NCBI GenBank assembly: GCA_916613615.1 | Contig: OU744724.1 | Location: 45,982,662 to 46,046,661, forward strand | Reading direction: 5' to 3' | DNA length: 64,000 nucleotides | DNA from: Steromphala cineraria | Taxonomy: Eukaryota > Mollusca > Gastropoda > Trochida > Trochidae | Part shown: piece after piece, positions 59,463 to 64,000 of the stretch | How the letters are laid out: every line of letters begins with the position of its first letter | Numbering within the stretch: the stretch's first letter is position 1 | Made by a program: the position numbers and the translations under genes | Notes under the pieces: model-generated | What the model was told of the DNA's origin: nothing | Database searches by the model: none | Seen by the model: only the letters and a program-made list of their open reading frames with translations

Positions 59463-62400
59463 CACAGGGGGTACTCGACTGTACAGGTAAAGCGGAAGTT
59501 GCACCTCTGCAACGTCCAATTCCTCACTGTACAGTGAAAACAAAACAACCCTGACTCCACGTTCACGGTAAGTTCTAGTTAATACGTTGTTTATAACAGA
59601 TTTAAACTGTCTTGGTGGACCGATGAAGCTTTACTGCTTTGTAAACTACTGCATTTATAATGTAACATTACTACGGTCTCTGTATAATGATGATTTTCAG
59701 CTGTCCTTGAGATCGCGTTCGAAAGCCTAACGAAAATATGTCTAAATTTGCCAATCACAGCAATTTAGATGAACGGAGTCATTCAAATTAACCTTTAATA
59801 TGTTGATAGAATGTGGATATCGTTATATAAATGCCCAATCAAGTATTTCTGACTGTTTCGGCCAAATATTTCGACTAAAATTAAACTGTACGCTAAAGGG
59901 ACGTTGCGACTGTCTCGGATGCTGACTGTACGGGAAGTTGCGCATTTACAGAGTAACCGAAAACTGTCATATGTTTATAAAATAAGGATTACATTTAAAT
60001 CCACACGCCACTAATGTACCACTGTAATATTGCTCAAGCGGCACTAAACACCAACGCAATCAATCAATCACTGTTCAGAACTTACATGCATAATAGTTTC
60101 GGGCGGATATTGGTGAATGTGTTCATATAAAATTGAAGATACAAACTACTTTTATTTATAAAGTTATGCGACAATAAATGCTATGATGTTAATACATTTT
60201 CGGAAGATAAATATTGCTACGTTAAACTGTTATGTGCAATTATATACTTCACGGTAGTTTTAATACCTGTTTTCTTCAGTCTTCATCCCCGTGCAACTTC
60301 CCTCATGCGTATGAGAGGGCCTCATAAGCTCAGATAATATCCTGACATGAGGGCCCTACTTACGTTTATAAGTTTATATGTTACTCATCTAATATAATCA
60401 TTAACGCTGAGATGTTTATTTTATTATGAAACTAAGTCAGTTTAATGAGAAACTCTTATGAAAAATAAGTCCAAATTCAACTAGGATTGACGCGTCAATA
60501 CTTAGGTCTTCAAGATTCCTGTTTGACCTTCACACAGTGTTTGACCTTCACATGACGTTTTGTCTAAGAGGTAAACAGTAACTATAATACATTATCAAAA
60601 TGACAAAATTTCACTTGATATTCAGTGTCAAAGACTTTTCAGAATAATCACCATGCCGGCCAATGTCAGCTATGACATCATTCTTCAGAGAATATTATTC
60701 ATAGAAGCAGAAACAAGTTTGGTTGAATTATCTATCACCGTTTGCCAGATACCTGTGATTAAAGGCTGTAATTTAAAGTTGACTGTTTCAGACCCCTGTA
60801 TAATGTAATGAAACCTAACACTTTAACTATTGATATTTCACTCATAAGGTATATCAGAAACAATGTTGGTCTTGTTTATCCACATACAAAGATGTATGTT
60901 TTGTTTTGATAACTTAAATAGTAATGGAGTAATGAACTTTGGAACTTTGTTGAAAACACTGAAATTTGATTAGTTTAGACCCCTACTTCATGTTTGTCCC
61001 TCTAGCTCCTTAACTATCAACATTTTCATGATAAAGTGCAACATAGCAACGGTTGTGCTTGGAATAGTGCATGTAAAAATGCAATCAATTTAAAGATATC
61101 TTACTTAATAAAGAAACTGTGGAATTTTGAAATGTGCCAAAAATGAGGATTTTCCAAAAATCGCAATACTTAAGGACCGGTCATGGACAGAAACAAAATT
61201 ATCCTGACTTGTTGATACTTTTTTCTGTCTATTCATTACATCTGCTTCACAAAACATCAGCGATAAAATTTCTATCTGTAAAAGTTTTCAAACTAAAATT
61301 CTCAAAGTAAAATAACCCTCGAAAAATGTTAAAATCGCCGAAAAATGTAAAAAATCTCTTTATGTCAACATATTTTCTTTAATATTAACTTTTATATAAT
61401 AATGACCTGTAGTGAACTTGTTGAACTATCATTGGAGAACAGAATGCATCAAACAGATTTAATTCTTGACATTTCCTTACCGAGAAGTGTCCCTTTGAAC
61501 GTGACGCATGAAAATCCTTTATTTCAAAAGATCCTTTTTGAAACTGCTGTAGTTTAAAAACCACAACAAATTGAAACTTGATATGAACTGTTTATGTGAA
61601 GCAATCTCTCAGCTTTAAAATGAGCTATAGCATGCGTCTGTATGTACTACCGTTACTGAGGAGAATATTTTCAAAGACGCGTACCGTCTGAACCGCAAAA
61701 TTTCAGTTTTTCGAAAATAGAAAAACATCTTTTTGTACGGCCGAAAACTGCTATGGGCTTAGTCGATGGAGAATGATGTTGCCCACATTTTGGTGAAAGA
61801 TTTATACAATTATCTCCCATAGTTACCGAGAAATTAAGGTTTTAAGTTTTGACATTAAGGGGAGATAACTCAAAACCAAAATCGAAATTCAAAAATCTGG
61901 CTCGTGCATTTCTAAGTTAGGTCGTACTCTACAATCCCTGAAAGTTTCATGAAAATCGGTTGGTTACACTCCATACATGTAACCTGAAAAGTAAAATAAA
62001 TGTATTGGGGGCATGTATCATAACGTACCAACTCCCCGTACAGTATAACTGTTATTATATGTAACTCCCCGTACAGCGCCGGTGCAACGTCCATCAGGGC
62101 GTACAGTCTATATTTTGTCTTGTTTATCTTTAAATGTAATGAAATAAGCATTGATACACCACATGGGCCTTTGAATACACATTAGTTTACTGTATAAGTT
62201 ACAACAATCATCAAATGACCTCTACACAGTCCGCAACATGAGTTAAAAAGTCAATTTCGCGATCGTTACATTAGCTTCGAACGGGCAGTCACCTGAAATG
62301 GGCAAGTATGACAAGAATTGAAACATTATCGTAATTATACCTTTAGAAATATGTAGAGAAATACTTAAAAGTTTCATATTTTGCACGTTTCAACTCTCAG

Positions 62401-62529
62401 AAGGTGAATATTACTAGAACTAACCGTGAACGTGGAGTCGGGGTTGTTTTGTTTTCACTGTACAGTGAGGAATTGGACGTTGCAGAGGTGCAACTTCCGC
62501 TTTACCTGTACAGTCGAGTACCCCCTGTG
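59463..62529. mobile_element. 3.07-kb inverted-repeat element with 5-bp target duplication
   Basis: The left end begins CACAGGGGGTACTCGACTGT and the right end is its inverse, ending TCGAGTACCCCCTGTG. The inverted ends are about 120 nt with only a few mismatches. AACAC flanks both sides (59458-59462 and 62530-62534). Interior copies of CTGTACGG..AAGTTGC or its inverse occur near 59890, 59935, 60290, 62030 and 62065, as candidate subterminal binding sites. There is no ORF above 80 codons, so it is non-autonomous. The superfamily is not determined. Confidence 0.85.
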
Positions 62530-62534
62530 AACAC

Positions 62535-62881
62535 ACAAAACAGTTTTGAAATGATGTAAATATTAACCCTCTAATACGTGTTAGGGGTCGGTGCTGTTTT
62601 CAGTTTCAGTTTTCAGTTTCGCTTCTTATACCTCAGGGGATCTGATTTTACATGTTAGCTTTCAAGGTCACGAATTACGAAATCAGATCAGATTTATGCA
62701 GTTATATTACAGAGTTATGGCCCATGTAGGAAAATGTTGAGAGCTTTGATTCAAACTAACTTGGCAGGGGATGTTGATGACCATGTCTTTATGTTGATAT
62801 ATACATCCTTTTAGGCTACAACTTAATCAAGGTCATAGCAAGGTCACAATTAAGGCATGGTTTAAAGCAAAAATCCCTTTA
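62535..62881. other. Intron sequence, nothing firm
   Basis: It includes a short TTTTCAGTTTCAG-type direct repeat near 62597 and a CAGAGTTATGGCCC motif (62711) shared with the ATACC-family cores. No complete element is seen. Confidence 0.4.
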
Positions 62882-63048
62882 TAGCTCATCTGGCCTGTAA
62901 GCTAATTGTAGCTTTGGTGGCCCTGTGGCCCCTAATACGGGCCACAGGGGCTACATCCTTAAAACCTATGTTCATCTTCTTCTCCAGAACCAAAATGCCT
63001 AGAAAGCTGAAACTTTGTGTACAGACTCCTTGACTAGTAAGAATTATT

Positions 63049-63800
63049 ATACCCCCGACCAACGGTCCGGGGTATCTAGTAATACCAACGATTCCGTGTG
63101 TGTGTGTGTGTGCGTGCGTGTGTGTGTGTGTGTCTTATCAGAGGACATTTTTTGTCCGACCTATAACATGAAAACTATTCATCCGATTAATTTCAAATTT
63201 TGCACATGTCTTCTACCCTACTAGGAGGGGTGCAGTGCGAAGTAACAACAAATTTCTTTAATATTTGAATTTTTAAAAAATTTCCATGTTTTGAACTTAG
63301 TCATTTTCCAATATCAGATTTGTCCGTCCGAGGACATTTTTTGTCCGACCTATAACGTGAAAACTATTTATCCGATTTATTTCAAATTTTGCACATGTCT
63401 TCTACCGTACTAGGAGGGGTGCAGTGCGAAGTTACAACAAATTTCATTGATATTTTATTTTTTTACAAATTTCCATATTTTGAACATATAGTCATTTTCC
63501 AATATCAGATTTGCCCAACCTATTACGGGAAAAACTTTTCATCTGATTCTTTTCAGATTTTGCATGTGTCTTCTTCCCTACTAAAAGCGGTGCAGTGCCA
63601 AATCAAAACTAAAATTGATACAGGTTTTTTGTGTGTGTTTTTTTTAAAAAGTTCCATTTTTTTTATTAGTCATTTTTCTCAATTCCTCTTTGGGGGTCAA
63701 ATGCTGTGCAAGAGATGACTACATTGAAAGTAAAAAATAATTCAGTTAGTCAGGGATGCACGGTCGGGGGTATTAGTGAGCCACGCTCACTTTTTTGCTT
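63049..63800 (+). mobile_element. ATACCCCCG-family element, copy 3, nested in copy 5
   Basis: It starts ATACCCCCGACCAACGGTCC and ends GGTCGGGGGTATTAGTGAGC then CACGCTCACTTTTTT. About three core units are marked by GTCCGACCTATAACATGAAA (about 63152, about 63343, and a diverged copy at about 63512). The host sequence ACTAGTAAGAATTA resumes as AATTGTAGC on the other side. Confidence 0.75.
63096..63133 (+). repeat. (GT)n microsatellite
   Basis: An imperfect GT run of 38 nt interrupted by GC steps, near the start of the nested element. Confidence 0.95.
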
Positions 63801-64000
63801 ATTAATTGTAGCTTTAATGGCCAAGGGCCACAGGGGCCAGAACCATAATGCCTAGAAAGCTGAAACTTTGTGTACAGACTCCTTGACTAGTAAGGATTAT
63901 AAATTGTAGCTTTAATGTCCAAGGGCCACAGGGGCCAGAACCATAATGCCTAGAAAGCTGGAACTTTGTGTACAGACTGCTTGACTAGTAAGGATTATAA

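Larger units (their letters stand above)
62882..64000 (+). mobile_element. TAGCTCATC-family element, copy 5, runs off the right edge
   Basis: It starts TAGCTCATCTGGCCTGTAAG but the CCGTCC head is deleted. Units with GCCTAGAAAGCTGAAACTTT occur before 63045, and shortened units of about 99 bp occur from 63804 to the edge. It is interrupted at about 63047-63800 by an ATACCCCCG-family element. Confidence 0.7.

Noticed and set aside
63389..63718. 109-codon open frame as a gene
   Set aside because: It lies within the tandem core of a non-coding ATACCCCCG-family element.

Overview
This window is eukaryotic nuclear DNA, most likely from a mollusc and perhaps a bivalve. It holds the middle of one plus-strand, intron-rich gene. 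The exons are short and phase-compatible, and they encode coiled coil that I recognise as an orthologue of GCC1 (GCC88), a trans-Golgi golgin with a C-terminal GRIP domain. The mollusc assignment is an inference. It rests on many mobile elements that combine a CCGT-rich (ACGG)n head with internal tandem units of about 145-190 bp, the style of the bivalve 'pearl' elements. Both ends of the gene lie outside the window: the N-terminus to the left, the C-terminal coiled coil and GRIP domain to the right.

Six exons can be read: 3907-4038, 16197-16286, 16461-16589, 31585-31776, 42602-42986 and 59200-59309. Together they give 1,038 nt, or 346 codons in one open frame. They are spread over about 55 kb, and introns 1, 3, 4 and 5 are each 10-16 kb.

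The outstanding feature is three huge tandem arrays, each of which overlaps or copies a splice junction of this gene. Array A (100-bp unit, about 39 copies, 1-3906) is made of the 3' splice site of the first visible exon plus about 57 nt of that exon. Array B (46-bp unit, about 287 copies before exon 4 and about 56 after it) resembles the 5' splice site of the third exon. Array C (38-bp unit, about 417 copies, 43358-59199) is made of the 3' splice site and first 17 nt of the sixth exon. The true acceptors are therefore the last members of long rows of near-identical decoys.

The rest is intron and mobile DNA: a 2.3-kb element with 210-bp inverted ends and identical 302-bp internal direct repeats (4123-6433); nested elements with internal tandem repeats (7344-8875, 10515-15283, 16668-18086, 62882-64000); a 1.4-kb inverted-repeat element (12381-13827); two tRNA-derived SINE-like units near 9.7 and 10.3 kb; a foldback MITE pair around 32.3 and 35.1 kb; a 50-bp array (37163-37900); a pogo-like transposon remnant with a DNA-binding ORF (38462-41078); and a 3-kb inverted-repeat element with a 5-bp target duplication (59463-62529). 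No rRNA, CRISPR or prokaryotic gene was seen.

All similarity statements are from reading and from memory of the human protein. No search was run.
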